DNA of 64,000 nt from Euryodendron excelsum (GCA_033060915.1 CM065379.1:34139318-34203317); one strand, 5' to 3'; numbered from the stretch's first letter, positions 21,727 to 34,803 are shown. Notes: a model not told the origin generated them from the letters alone. A program made the numbers and translations.

Positions 21727-24700
21727 CAGAGGCTCTTCCAGCGTGAAAGAGGTCCGAAAAATCAGTCTAAAAACCCTATTATTTGATATACAGAGCTTGT
21801 AGCCTCTCTAAACCCTAGTCTCCTTTAGGTTTTCCAAACCCTATCCTCCATACACAAACCTTAGCCTCTTATACACTCATACACACTCTCATACACTTAT
21901 ACACTAGCCTCCAAAGCCTTCATTGAAGACTTGAAGTGCTACAACTTGAAGTTCTCGTAGATCAAGACAAGTTCCCGAAGATCAAGATGAAGGCTGAAGT
22001 GAAAACCGAAGCAAAGCAAGAAAAACAAAGCACGCAAAGCAAAGCAAAATAAAGAAGACACAAGGTAGGCTCTCTATTTAAGTTTACGCATCTCCCCCCT
22101 CTCTCTGCTCTCTTCGAACCCACTTGGGTTTTCTTTTATTTTAATCCCCCATCTTCTTCCTCTCCTTTCTTGTATGTTTGAAACAAGGGACTTCCCGGTC
22201 GATGTGTAGGATTAGGCTATTGGAGGTCACAGTGTCGGGGGCTTTCTTTTAGTCTAACCGGAGACCATATGGGTTCGGCCCCTTTGATTATGTGATGAAG
22301 CCTTAATCTTGTATATTCACGACCCCAATTTGCATTGTGCATATTATGATCTTGTATTCCTCTAAAGTTTGTTTTAAACTTGTTTTCAAAAGCTTGCATC
22401 AAAATTGTTTTCAAAACTTGCATCAAAATCTTCTTTTTCAAAACTTGTTTTCAAAATCACAATTCTAAGGTGATTCTAGCATTTCCATGGCTAGGGTTGC
22501 TTTAAGAAAGTGTAACATTTAAAGTTATCAATACGGTCCATATTTTCAAATCCTTGTTGTTTTCAAAACCACTATCTTAGAGTGGTTCTAATCTTCTTAT
22601 GGTTAGAACCGCTTTAGGGAAGTGAGATTTTTATGAAATTTCTAAAAACTCCCTCCAAAAATCTATTTTTCAAAACTTCTTTTCGAACTCCTTTCCAAAA
22701 AGCTCTCTTCAAAATTCTTTTCTAAAAACACTCCTTAAACTCCTTCCCAAAAAGCACTTTCCCAAAAACTCCTTTCTAAAAACTCTCTTTTCAAAATTTG
22801 CTTTCTAAAAACTCCTTTTAAGATCTCCTTCCAAAACCTCTCTTTCCAAAAACTCTCTCAAAGCTTTACTTTCTAAAAAAAACTCCCCTCTAGGATTTCC
22901 TTCCAAAAATCTTCTTTTCTAAAAACTCACTTTCCAAGAATCTCTTTCTTAGATTCTAAGTTAAGCCCTAGAGCCAACAATTAGGAAACCGTAATTTTCT
23001 TGCTCAAAACATGATTTCCAACCTTGCCTCAAAACCTAGGTTTCCAAAATCTCCTTTTTACGCCTAAATCATAAGTTTCCCAAAATCTATTTTCTACATT
23101 AAAACTATAGTCTTCCAAATCTAGGGTTTCTAAAACATCATCCTTCTAAATCTATGCCAAATCCTACTTTCCCTTTAGGAAACCAAGTACAATCTCTCTC
23201 TTTAGGAAACTAGATCCTATCCACCGTTTTTAGAAACAAAATCAAACCATCTCTTTTTAGAAACAAAATCAAATCCTTTATTTTAGGAAATAGGAATTTC
23301 AAACCTTCCAAATCTAAGTCTTTTCTAATTCAAATCCTTCCTAATCTCATACCTTCCTAAACCATACGTTTCCCAAAATCTAAACTTTAAAATCTTTTCT
23401 TAAACTTTAAGCTTCCAAACCTTTCCTAATTCCACACCTTTCCAAATCTAACTTTTCAAATCTTTCTAAACTTTCAAACTTTCTAAATTCGAAACTTTCT
23501 AAATCCTGAACTTTCCAATTCCAATACTTTCTTAAAATGAAACTTTTCTAATTTCAAAACCTTTCCTATTTCAAAACCTTCCTAAATCAAAACTTTCCTA
23601 AAATGAAACTTTCTTAAAACGAAATATTCCTAAAACGGAACCTTTCCTAATTCGAATCTTTCCTAAATCCAATCTTTCCTAAATCTTCCAAGTCAAACAT
23701 TCGAGTCAAATCTTTCTTAAACCTTAAGTCTTTCCTAAATCTCATCTCTCCTAAGTCTAGATTTCCCAAAACTTTATCTTTCCAAATTTAGTCCAAGTTC
23801 TCTTCCAATGGTCAAATCCTCTTTCAAGTTCAATTATAGGTCTAAGTTCAATTCCAATCTTCTATTTTAAATTCAAATCAAACCCTTTTTCTAATCAAAA
23901 TTTCTTTTTCCAAATCAAAATCTTCTATTTTCAATCGGACTCTTGTCTGAACTACGACTGACCAGATTCCTCAAAAAGGATATGTAGGCAACCCTCGTGG
24001 GTGCGGTCACCACCTTTTTCAAACTTCTATTTCTATAACATTTTTCCAACTTCCAATGTCATAATCTATTTCAAGTTTTCAATTCAAAAAACCTATTCTC
24101 AAATCTCTAAAACTTTCCAATTTCAAATCAATCTTTTCAAATCTCTTTTCTAAAATCAAATCAAGTCCTTTTCAAATTTATTTCCAAATCTATTTTAAAT
24201 CTTTCTGTTGCATTTACATATCATGTATCATGTCTTTTCAAAAATTCTTTTCTAAAGTGGATATGATTGGACATTTGTTAGTTGAAGACTCTCATAGGTG
24301 AATCTAGGGTGAATAGACATGTAGGTACCGCAAGAGTGGGGTAGGGTGATGGCTTAGTGCGTCTTCCCTGCATGTAACTAACCTCCAAACATAGAATCAC
24401 TGTTTTTAAAGACCAAATGGAGTTATTTTCAAAAAAGGGCTTAAATATTTTCTGAAGGTTGTCAAACAACTTGTTTTCTTAAAAACCCTCTCTTGAGGAG
24501 ATATTTTCAAAAACCGTAACTGTAGTCTTCGGATTGTGCTTAGTTTTTAGGTGACCTGACTCACCTTAATCAAGTTAGGTGGTGACTCCAAATTATTTTC
24601 TAAAAACCCTTTATTCCAATGAATTTTGAATTCAAACCTAGTTGAACTCATTGTTCTAGGGGGATGAGTTCTAACGAGAGAGTATAATATTTTTCCCACT

Positions 24701-24741
24701 TGTGTGTGTATTCCTCAAGTGCAAAAATTCTGGGCGTGACA

Positions 24742-24746
24742 CAACC
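24742..24746. repeat. Target-site duplication of element A (right copy, CAACC)
   Basis: Identical to 4226-4230. The following TAGGTTAGTTAG resumes the array of element D. Confidence 0.9.
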
Positions 24747-25367
24747 TAGGTTAGTTAGCTTTAAGGTCCTAATTCAAAGACCCCTTTTCAAATAATCTTT
24801 CAACTCAGAAACTATTTTCATAACATATTTTCAAAACATCCCATTCTCTTAAGATTTCAAAAATCAACTCCAAAACCTTTTTGAGTATCCCCACACTCTA
24901 TGTCTCCAAAAAGTTCTCTTAAGCTTGTCTCAACTAAAATGGCTAGACACTTCACATTTTTCAAAAACTATTTCCAAAATATTTTCAAGAACTCACAACC
25001 CTAAAGTGTTCCCAACCCTTTATGGTGAAGGGATTCTAAGGAAAGTGACACATTAAGTACAACCTTCAAGGTTGTACATATTCGGGTTCCAAAACCCTAA
25101 GTGTTTTCAAAAGCTCTTTTCGAAAATGATTTCCAAATATTACATTCTTAAAGCAACCCTAATCCTTCCATGATTAGGATTGATCAAGTGCAAGTGAGAA
25201 ATTCAAAAAGGGTTCTATAACCCTAACGTTTTAAAAAACCAAAGAGAAGTCTCTAGCTCATTTTCCAAACATGTTTTCCAAACTCATTACCCTAAAGGAG
25301 TTTAGTTCTTCAATGACTAAACTCTCAAAGGTAAATGAAACATTAAAAATGCCTTTCATAAGGTGCT
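24747..25367 (+). mobile_element. Element D, right part
   Basis: Continues the D sequence from 4230. It contains leader-type words (CCTTTATGGTGAAGGGATTC, GTGACACATTAAG, CCATGATTAGGATTGATC) that loosely parallel the TCTAGCCTTTCCATGGCTAGG block of the other LTRs, separated by TTTTCAAAA runs. No gene is seen. It stops where B begins. Confidence 0.7.
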
Positions 25368-28300
25368 TGTAAGCACCCCATTTTTGCCTACTCAACAACC
25401 TCCAGTCTGTCCAAACTTGAGTTCAAGTCAATATAGACATATTCTAAACATAATCCAGTCAATCAATCGCTTCGCGAGCCCATTGGGCCCAAGTAGAAGT
25501 GAGATGACCAAAATGCCATTGGGGTATTGTCCAGTCCAATTCCAGTAGGCACGTCTTCTCGAAGACGGTAAGTCCTCGTTTAAATCTTAATTCCAAGATA
25601 AAAATCTAATTCTAGTCTAGTTTTAGTTCAAATCAAGTTTGGCACGTCTTTCGAAAAAGTTAATCCCTCAAACGGTAAGACCATCTAGTTTGGCATGTTT
25701 TTTAAGAAATTTCTTCGAAATGATAAGTCCCTTCAAACCCGTCGACCGGGACGGTCCACCTTTGGCCCTTGCTAGCCCACCAATGAAGAACGTCCGTTTC
25801 GGCATGCCTTTCGAGAAAGTTGATTCATTAGGTGATAAGTCCACCTAATAGCTTCCCGAGATCAGGCAGTCTCTAGAATGATTGCGAACCGTTAACAGAA
25901 GTACTCGCACACTTTGTAACCGTTAGAGTGACAAAAACACTCGTAAATAGGCCGACATAGGGAATTGCCAATAAACCCCTTATGTCACAAGACCGAACTT
26001 GCCTCTTGGCAGTAACACGTTTACCAAAGGACGGAATACCTTTAAAAACCAACTTGTCACAAACCATCAGAGTGATGGAAACACTCAAAATCGATGTTAA
26101 CACCAATGCCTGCTAGCCTACTCTGGTGAAAAATGACCAAACTGCCCTTAGGGCTTTTCGATATACCTTTTGAAAAAGTACCTAAGTCCTCAAAGTGTTA
26201 AGTCCACCCTTTCAAGATTGTCCTAAAGACAATCAGGCATGATTAGGTGCCCTCCAGTTGGTTTCGGGCTAATTCCGAGACCCTTCAGTCAAAATGACCA
26301 TTTTGCCCCTAGATAGCCAAGCGTCCGGAGAACCACACCGGCTTTGGGTATCAAACTAGTGACCTCTCCGGGATCCTTCTGATAGTATCCTTGGCCTTCT
26401 GATGCATTTCTAGATCATTTTGAATCAACTCCAGTAAGCCCGATGCAAAATGATAATTTTACCCCTGGTGGGCCAGTCACCTTTTCCAACCACATCGGCT
26501 CTAGGCATCAAATCAAAAACCTCTTGGAACATTCTAGCTAATGTTTCTAAGCCTCAAGCCTTCTTCCGAGACATTCCAAGTCCATCTTAGCAGCTTTCTG
26601 GCCCGATAGATCGTTTTGCCCCTAATGGCCCGGTTAACCCTTCCAACACATCCTGACATTATTTTTCAAGTCTACTATTCCTGAGACACTATTCTAAGGG
26701 TTCCTACCCCTTTCCGGCCCTCCGAGGCATTTTCGGTCCTTTAAATCATTCCCAGACTTTCTAGAGTCACTCCTAGTGAAGTTAGGCTAAAAATTGCATG
26801 GTAGTCACTAGTACAGGCACCCAAATATTTGAAAAATACATTACTTGCTGACCTCAAAAGTTTTCTAAGTGGATGGCGCCAGTAGTAGTGGTGCCAAGCC
26901 AAAAAATGGCCTAGCGCCACTCCTAGTGGTGCAAGTGTAAAGTTTTGCCTAGCGCCATTGCAGCAAGCGCCAGTTCACTCTTCTGTCTATAAACACAGAG
27001 CCTCCTTCAGCGTGAAAAAAGTCCACAAACACAGTTCAAAAACTCTATTTTTCAAATTACAGAGCTCGAAGCCCTTCCAAACCTTAGTTTTCGTTAGGTT
27101 CTCCAAACCTTAGCCTCCATATACAAAACCCTAGCCCCTATACACTTAACCCTAGCATCCATACACTTCACACACTCATACACAAACCTCCAAAGCCTCC
27201 ATTAAAGACTTAAAGTGCTACAACTTGGAAGCTCTCAAGGATCAAGTAAAGTAAAGCAGATAAAGTAAACAAAACAAAGAAGACACAAAGTAGGCTTTCT
27301 ATTTATGTTTACACAATCCCCCCCTCTCACTTCTCTCTCCTAACCCACTTGGGTATTCTTCTATTTTAATCTCCATCTTCTACCCCCTACCCCTTATTGT
27401 ATGCTTGAAACAAGGGACCCCCCGGTTCATGTGTAGGATTAGGCTATTGAAAGTCACTGTGTTAGGGGCTTTCTCTTAGTCTAACCGGAGACCATGTGGG
27501 TTCGGCCTCCTTGATTATATGGTGAAGCCTTTAACCTTGTATGTTCACGACCCCAACTTGCATTGTGCGTATCATGATCATACATCTCTCCAAAACTTGT
27601 TTTCAGACTTATTTTCAAAACTTGCATCGAAAACCGTTTTCAAAATTGGCATTAAATCTTCTTTTTCCAAACTTGTGTTTAAAATCACAATTCTAAAGTG
27701 ATTTTAGCCTTTCTGTAGTTAGGGTTGCTTTAGGAAAGTGTTACATTTAAAGTAACTTTCATGGTCCATATTTTTAAATCTTTATTGTTTTCAAAACCAT
27801 AATCCTAGAATGGTTCTAATCCCTTCATCGTTAGTATCGTTTTAAGAAAGAGGGATATTTTTAAAGACTTGTAAAAGTTCACATTCAAATCCTCTTTCCA
27901 ACATTGTTTTCTAAACTTTCTCTAAAATCTCTTTACAAATCTCCTTTCCAAAACTCTCTTCAAATTTACTTTCTAAAAATCTCTAAAAAATCTCTCTTTC
28001 CAAAAAGATCTATTTTCCAAAATCCCTTTTTCTTGGAGTTCAGTCAAATCCTAGAGCCATGGTTAGAAAATCCTAATTTTCTCTCCTAAATATGATTTCC
28101 AATCTTTCCTCAAAACATAGATTTCCAAAATCTCTATTTTCTACGTCAAATCTTAGATTTCCAAAATCACTTTTCCTATACCAAAACTATGGCTTTCCAA
28201 ACCTAAGTTTTTCAAAATTTCTTCTTTCCAATTCTATATCAAATCAAATCTTTTGTTATTGGAAACTAAATTAAATCCTCCATTTTTTAAAACAAAATTA

Positions 28301-30075
28301 AATCATCTCTTTTGGAAATAAAATCCAATCTTTTATTTTAGGAAATAGAAATCAGATCTTTCCAAATCCAAACCTTTTCTTAATTTTGACCTTTCCTAAT
28401 TCCAATCCTTTCTAATCCAAATCTTTCTTAATTCCAATCCTTCCTAATCTTATACCTTCCTAAATCTAAAGTTTCCAAAACTTAAACTTTCAAATCTTTC
28501 TTTAAACTTTAAGCTTCTTAATCTTTCTAGACTGAAACTTTTCCTGATTTTAAAACTTTCCAAATTCAAAATCTTTCTCAAACTTAATCAATCTTTCCTA
28601 ACAAGGAAACTTTTCAAATTCGAAACTTTCTTAAGTTCAAACTTTCTAAATTCAAAACCTTTCCTATTTTAAACTTCCCTAAGTTGAAACTTTCCTAAAA
28701 TGAAACTTTCCTAAAACGGAACTTTCCTATTTTGAAACTTTCCTAATTTCAAGATTTTCTAAATTCAATCTTTCTTAAACTCCAACTTTTCAAATTTTCC
28801 AAGTCCAACATTCAAGTCAAATCCTTTTTAAATCCCTTCCAAGTCAAATCAAATCATTCTTAAACCTCAAGTCTTTCCTAAGTCCAATCTTTCATAACCC
28901 TAGGTTTTCCAAAACCAAACTTTCCAAAATCAAGCTTTTCAAGTTCAAAATCAAATTCAATTCAATTATATGCTTCAACCCTAGGTTACCCTAAGTCCTA
29001 AGATGTCTTGACCCTAGTTCGACCCTAATACTAAATTTAGGAAACTTTCAACTCTTCTCCAAAAATTATTTTCTAAACCAAGATGGTTTTTCAAACGTCA
29101 ATTCGAACTTCAAAATATTTTCAAATATCTATCTTTCCAAATCTAGTCCAAGTTTTCTTTCAAGGGTCAAATCCTCTTTCAAGTTCAGTTCTAAGTCTAA
29201 GTTTAATCTCGATTCCAATCTTCCATTCTAAGTTTCAAATCAAATTCTTTTTTTTTTCAGTCAAAATTTTCTATTTTAAATCGGACTCTTATTTGAACTA
29301 CGATTGACCTGATTTTCAAAAAGAGATACGTAGGCAACCCCTCATGGGTGCGGTCACAACCTTTTTCAAGTTTCTAATTTCATAACATTTTCAAACTTTC
29401 AATTCCAAAAATCTATTTTCAAATCTCTGTTTCCAATTTCTAGAACTTTCTTTCAAAGCAAATCTATCTTTTCAAATCCTTTTCAATTTCAAATCAAGTC
29501 CTTTTCAAATCTGTTTTCAAAATCAAGTCTTATTCTTGCACTTGCATATCATGCATCATGTCAAACATCTTTTCAAAATTCTTTTCTAAAGTGGATATAG
29601 TTGGACATTTATTAGTCAAAGACTCTAATGAGTAAACCTAGGGAGAATAGACATATAAGTACCATAAGGGCAGGGTAAGGTGATGTCTTAGTGTGTCTTT
29701 CCTACACGTAATCAATTTCCGAACCTAGAATCACTGTTTTCAAAGACCAAATGGAGTTATTTTCAAAAAAATGGCTTAAATATTTTCAAAGTGTGCCAAA
29801 CAACCTCTTTTCTTAAAAACCCTCTCTTAAGGAAGTTTTCAAAATCTTTTAAAAAACCATAAGTGTAATCTTCGGATTGTACTTAGTTTTAGGTGACCTA
29901 ACTCACTTTAATCAAGTTAGGTGGCAACTCCAAACTTTTTTCAAAAGCCTTATTCAAAATTAATTTCAAAGTAAAATCTAGTTGCACTCGTCCTTCTATG
30001 AGGATGAGTTTTAACGAGAGAGTACTGTGTTTTTCTCACTTGTCTTTTCCAAGTGCGAAAAATCGAAGCGCGATA
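25368..30075 (+). mobile_element. 5' LTR of element B (4708 bp)
   Basis: Starts TGTAAGCACCCC and ends GCGCGATA, a CA-to-TA change at the terminus. U3 has AATGACC-type blocks shared with A, dyads at about 26876-26973, TATA-like box at 26988, CT-rich leader, G-poor arrays (27860-28960), a short CCCTAGGTTACC patch, the core hairpin near 29281, and the terminal hairpin near 29895-29925. Confidence 0.92.
26988..26995 (+). promoter_or_regulatory. TATA-like box of the B 5' LTR
   Basis: TATAAACA in CTCTATAAACACAGAGCC-type context; one base differs from the TATAAATA of the other copies, including the B 3' LTR. Confidence 0.65.
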
Positions 30076-30077
30076 GC

Positions 30078-30095
30078 TGGCGACTCTGTTAAGGA
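30078..30095 (+). promoter_or_regulatory. Primer binding site of element B, mutated
   Basis: TGGCGACTCTGTTAAGGA keeps the first nine bases but differs from C in the rest, mostly by C-to-T and G-to-A changes. This is the pattern expected from decay of methylated DNA. Confidence 0.75.
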
Positions 30096-31600
30096 AACTT
30101 AGAGGGTTAGGCCAATATCATGTCTCTTCACCCTCACTCATTTGGAGTCTTTGATTAATTTATCCAATTCTATCCACTTCAAACTTTCAAAATCAAGTTT
30201 TTTCAAGATTGTTTTCCGAAAAAAAAAAATGTCATTGTTTGCACTCTACTCATATTTATTCTATCTTGCATTAAGTTTGTCATCCACATACTAATTGTTG
30301 CATATTTGTTTTGTAGGTGGATTTTTATTCATGTTTTGTTTTATTTCATGCTAACTGTTCTACATATAATGAATGTACGGATTGGACAGGATGGATGGGA
30401 GTTGTTGGGCTCTTTCCTCCAATTTTTAAAAATCACAAACACACTGCACGTGCACTTGCATTCTATATATTTGCATTCTCTACCTTGATATGTCCCTTCT
30501 AGTTAGAAGCGGGAACGGTATATTGGTTGTGGGCAATATGCTGTGTCAGTTTCTTTGCCTATGGCCTCTTGATGGTTCCCCTGCTAGGATCACCAACCAA
30601 TAATGGCACCACCTCGGGGAGTGGGTCTAGATTTGAAGATCTGGGAACCGAGCCTTCTTAGGACGCATTAGTAAACCCTCAACCTCATGCTCGTATAGAC
30701 ACCATGCATAGCCGAACCTCTGCCGGTTTTAAGATACGCAAACTATTTTCAAAACCATGGAGGAAAAAATGACTGCTTTTACTTTCCTCTATATTTGTTT
30801 ATTCTTTTTGCTATAATGACTATATTCTTACTATTATAATGCTTGTCTAACTGCTCATGCATGCATATTTATTTCAATTGCATTCTCTCTCCTTATACTC
30901 TTTACATCCATATTCATGCATACAATATTCCATCCCAAGAATAAAGTTCCAAAGTAGCTTAAGTCACGGCATTCTCATGCATATGATCAACCCATCGAGG
31001 GTGACACCAAGGTTACTCTCCCTTGCATTAAACCTACTCAAACCCTAAGGGTTCCCATGTAACCCTAAGGATTCATGGCATGCACGTTAATTCATTCCAT
31101 AAAGAGTGGCCCCAATCCCTCTATGCTCACGGAGATAAGGTTGCCAAAAGGGCAAGAGACAATCAATCAATAAGGTCTCTCAACGACCTCCACATCATCA
31201 AAGGCAAATCTGAAGACTCAAGAATAATTTAGGATTTCAATTATAAAATAGATAAGTGGAAGTCCAAAGGAAAATGTTCCCCCTCCCCTTATTAAAATGT
31301 ACTTTGATATTTTAAATCCCAGAGTTCAATGTACTTCTTTACTTCCTACAAATGAATGAATGTATGAATGAATGTAAGTTTCGAACCAACAGTAAGGTAC
31401 TTGCATACAGGGGTAGACCCTCTATCTCCAGCAATAAGCTAAACACATTATGTTTAGTTTTCCTCTCAAGTAGAGACACCCTTTAAGGCATGCATTGCAT
31501 AAAAGTTTATCATAACAAGGGGTTGACTTTTTCCTTCTTCTCGTTTTAGGTCCCTTTTCACTTTTCCCCATCGCTACAGGCCAAAAGCTAAGGAATACTC
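30096..31600 (+). other. Leader of element B, no gene recognised
   Basis: Parallels 12882-14354 of A: GGGTTAGGCC, splice acceptor at 30289-30316, ACGGTATATTGGTTGTGG, GATCACCAACC, GCCGAACCTCTGCCGG, CCCTAAGGGTTCCCATG. Many stops. A short MEEK-type segment near 30758 corresponds to MEER in A. Confidence 0.6.
30289..30316 (+). promoter_or_regulatory. Branch point and 3' splice site in the B leader
   Basis: TACTAAT at 30289-30295 (one change from A and C), then TTTGTTTTGTAG with AG at 30315-30316. Confidence 0.5.
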
Positions 31601-32891
31601 ATGGAGTCACTCGCACTCGATGCCTTAACTCTGATACTAGCAGAAGTAAGAGGACTCAGAAATAGGATGACTAAAATGAAAGCTATGCTCTCTTCACTCT
31701 TATGCCATGCAAAAATTACAACCCATGAGGAACGAAAAAGGATGAAGAGGAAAGACCCAGACTATGCCCCAACCATTGCTTACCAACAACCTTCCCAAGC
31801 CAATTGCCACATCCCGGCACCTTTCAAGCCGGTCTTTAACCAAATCCTTGAGCTATATAGTCTTTCCTATGAATACCAGCCCCATCCATTTGGCCATGAC
31901 ACCGAAGACAGTACCCACTTTGAAAAACAAAACCCAAAGCTCCTTTGATTCCCAAACCACCAGCCCGATTGTTACCACACCAAAACTTAATTCCTGATCC
32001 CCAAAAACATCTAAGACACCTCCACAGCCTAGGTGGGGAAGTGGGAAAAAATTGACATTTACTAAACTTGCTTGTAAATAGACCATCACCTATTTTGGCC
32101 TGCTAGCGACCGGATATCTAAAACCTATACCACCTCGACCTCGGCCCAATTCTCTGCCTCATTAATTTAAATCTGTAACAAGCTGTGAATACCATTCAAG
32201 CGGCCAAGGACATGACACTGAAGATTGTTTAGCCCTTAAACACAAAATTCAAGACCTGATAGATAATAAGATCATTGGCTTACGATCGGTGAATTCTCCT
32301 CCAAATGTCACTATTGATCCTCTACTAGACCACGCCGTCAACGTCAACATAGAATACAATGAGGACAAGGCTTGGATCGCCACCTACCAAGAGATATATT
32401 ATGAAGATGGGGAGGAAATGGAGTGGGAGGAGTTAGAACAGCGTCATGCCTCGTTATGGTACAACCCCGATAAAATGCGAGACCCCGAAGATGAGCCTAT
32501 GAATGAAACTACCGAGGAGGTTGACTATGTGGTACAATAAGCTAAGTATGTGAAAGAAGAATTATAATCGTACCACTTTGACCCATCTAAAGTACAAGAG
32601 CCACTCATACCCAATATTAGAGGCCCATCGCTATGCACACCTGAAGAACATTGGGGCACGGCCAGGTGCAAAAGCAAAAAACCCCAAGCCTGAGTCAAGT
32701 CTATTAAAGAAGGCGAGCTCCCCAACTAGTTTATTAAAGAAACTAAGGAGGAAAACAAGGAGGTTATTTGCAGTACCACCGTCGATTCATTCAGTGCCCT
32801 GGGAGAAGCCCCTACTTGCCTCGCCTTGGGTAAAGACCCCAATGATGGATGGAGCAATGAAGATGTGGGTATTGTCCCAAAGCCCAACTGA
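31601..32891 (+). pseudogene. gag-like gene with CHHC zinc knuckle (element B)
   Basis: The first frame, 31601-31948, starts MESLALDALTLILAEVRG and is rich in Lys, Arg and Glu (THEERKRMKRKDPDYAPT). It ends in a degenerate knuckle-like YEYQPHPFGHDTEDS. A frameshift near 31930 passes to a second frame with PPRPRPN and a clear knuckle from Cys 32184: CEYHSSGQGHDTEDC, then LALKHKIQDLIDNKIIG. The acidic tail at 32289-32540 (EDGEEMEWEELEQRH) is open, followed by stops. The C-terminal words LGEAPTCLALGKDPNDGW lie near 32795-32850, and VPKPN-stop ends at 32889-32891. The order and end match A. In related elements the knuckle belongs to Gag nucleocapsid. I see no capsid homology, and no protease or RT follows. 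Confidence 0.75.
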
Positions 32892-33894
32892 GAAGGACAC
32901 CCCTTAAAAGCATATAAGAGAGGGGTGTTTTCACCCACTTTATTTCTATCCCTTTTATTTCATGTCTTTAAATTGATGTTTGCATTTCTATATTGCTTAA
33001 AGAACCCTATGCCTTTCATTAAAAGAATAAAATGATAGTCTTTTCATTCATTGTTGTTATCTTATATTTCTCTTGTGAATGGTAAATGTTTCCGACACAA
33101 GGGGCATAGTCTATCTTATGGAGGATCTGACTTGAAGGAGTGATAGCATGAATTAGCCACTCGCCAAATGATCAGCATTTCGAAGAGAGAGAGGATAAGG
33201 ATGAGTGAGGAAACCATCCAAAGGCAACACTTGCAAGACACTGAAGTTAAGCGATGTGCGGCCAGATTATCAAGATGAAGAGGAGCCATCTTTCATTTTC
33301 TCAAAAAAAAAAAAAATTGTACTTATTTTCCCTTTGCTTAGCCCGCTAGTGCTTCGCAAAAAGCAAAAGTTTTCTTATCAATCTTGATCCAAGACTATCC
33401 CCCCGCATTGGGGCAGGCAGATAATTGAGAACTCTAGGAATGTCGTCCATCCTCTATCACGCTGGGGCAACGTTGAAGGCTCTACGGATCAAGCAATCTA
33501 GTTAAAAGTGAAGAGAGACCCTCATTTCATTTCCCATACAGTCAAAAACAACTGTTGTCAAACCCGTTGAGCCATTTACCTTTTTCAATAAAACCCCCAA
33601 CCTTGGGATCACCACCCACAATGGGTTAGATTGAGTTGTTAAGAAAAAGGTCTAAGAAAAAAAAGGGATGTAGAAGTGTTCATTTCATAAAAGGAAAAGA
33701 GTTGCCAAGGGGCAAGGAAAAAAAAAAAGGCATATCTGAGAAAAGGCCTGAAAAAAGTCATGTTTAAAAGTGTATAGAAAGGCCGAAAGAGAAAAGAGTC
33801 ATATTTATCTTGAAAAAAAGAACATATAGAAAGGCCGAAAGAAAAGAAAAGAAATTTTCATCCCAAGAAGTATGTAGTTCAAAGGTGATCCTAG
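32892..33894 (+). other. Interior spacer of element B
   Basis: Contains GAGAGGGGTGTTTTCACCCACTT, the GCAACACTTGCAAGAC and AAGCGATGTGCGG blocks, CCCGCATTGGGGCAGGCAG, and a purine-rich stretch (33650-33860) with GGCCGAAAG repeated. These are conserved with A and C. No gene recognised. Confidence 0.6.
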
Positions 33895-34203
33895 GTGAGA
33901 AAGAAGCCCAATAGAAGTTGTAGGTCTAAGCCTCTACCTTTTCTTGTTAAACCCCAAGCCATGGCCTACATTACAACCCTATTAAAGTCCACTCTGATTG
34001 ACAATGGATTGCTTGATCTAAAAGAGCTAGACACATTGCAGAAACTAAAGAATGATGCTAACCCTGTCAAAAAAAAAATAGTCAAGGATGGTATGGATCT
34101 AAACCTCGCTAAAAGCAACATCAAACTTGAGCCTGTATATCCCGTTATTTCTAAAACCCCACGACCTAGCCTACATTACGGTTCTAAAGCAAAGTCTCCT
34201 TAG
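33895..34203 (+). CDS. Small conserved ORF of unknown function (element B)
   Basis: A 102-residue open frame. From residue 23 it reads MAYITTLLKSTLIDNGLLDL, then KELDTLQKLKNDANPVKKKIV, and ends YGSKAKSP-stop. The block is present in A (16690-16990) and C (61740-61930), where stops break it, so conservation beyond about 20 residues is not proven. The internal Met at residue 23 is a plausible start because homology with A and C is strongest from there. The product would be Lys-rich and soluble, with no signal or membrane segment. I do not recognise a family. It could also be a chance open frame in a conserved non-coding block. Confidence 0.35.
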   Translation: MRKKPNRSCRSKPLPFLVKPQAMAYITTLLKSTLIDNGLLDLKELDTLQKLKNDANPVKKKIVKDGMDLNLAKSNIKLEPVYPVISKTPRPSLHYGSKAKSP

Positions 34204-34803
34204 ATTGAAAGACTAGTTGCTCATCGCTCTGCTAAAGGTTGGGTAAGCTGTTGCCAAAGCCCCGAGAGTTAAGAGTTTCAGCCTAATAATCTTATACACT
34301 AACCTTGAGGTAGAGAATGGGAGGCGGTCAAAAGGTTAAGAAAGGTACAAAGTGCTATCATCCAGTCAAGGTAAGGTTAAGCCAAAAGAGAGATCAGACC
34401 CTTGATAAAAAAAGGAGTTGCCATTTCAGGGATGAAAATTTGATAGTTCCCCATTCATTATATTAATTGTTGCGTCCCTAACATGTGTATGTATTTCTGT
34501 AAAAATTTGGGCACGAGCTTCACATAAATAGGACATAGCTTCTTGTAGAAACAGAAGTCATCAATACAGTTCAATATCAACTCATGTAATAAATATATAA
34601 CATCATCATCTATGCACATAAATCTGATTATATACTTAGCTGTATAAACCATAAATATCTCTGCCTATCCATGCATTTAACTATCTAAATCATAAACATC
34701 CATCTCTGTGTAAAATTTACAAAAATAAAGTTGTTTAACATAAGCTAAACACATCTACAGGATAGGGGCAAAAGAAGATCTGAATCTACACAAGGGGCAT
34801 CCG
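34204..34803 (+). other. Spacer between the small ORF and the antisense PMD gene (element B)
   Basis: Shares TAAGCTGTTGCCAAAGCCCC and GTGCTATCATCCAG words with A. After 34440 it is AT-rich with CATCCAT/CATAAA words. This is the 3' flank of the antisense gene. No gene recognised. Confidence 0.55.

Larger units (their letters stand above)
4231..24741 (+). mobile_element. Element A: non-autonomous long-LTR retrotransposon with nested solo LTR
   Basis: This is a complete element bounded by CAACC duplications. Order: 5' LTR, PBS, leader with splice acceptor, gag-like gene, conserved block, antisense PMD gene, hairpin cluster, polypurine tract, 3' LTR. Its first bases are TTTAAGC where TGTAAGC is expected, so the left terminus has one substitution. 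Without S1 the element is about 16.4 kb. No RT, RNase H, integrase or protease motif is visible in 12862-20189, so movement would have needed enzymes from another element. The two LTRs differ by many substitutions, often C/T and G/A, which suggests an old insertion. Confidence 0.9.
20190..24741 (+). mobile_element. 3' LTR of element A (4552 bp, uninterrupted)
   Basis: Starts TGTAAGCACCCC and ends GGGCGTGACA before the CAACC duplication. It is the best reference for the undisturbed LTR of this element, with dyads (21604-21693), TATA box (21719), CT-rich leader, pyrimidine/A arrays (22640-23860), core hairpin near 23935, and terminal hairpin around 24555-24580. ORFs inside it have no family features. 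Confidence 0.92.
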
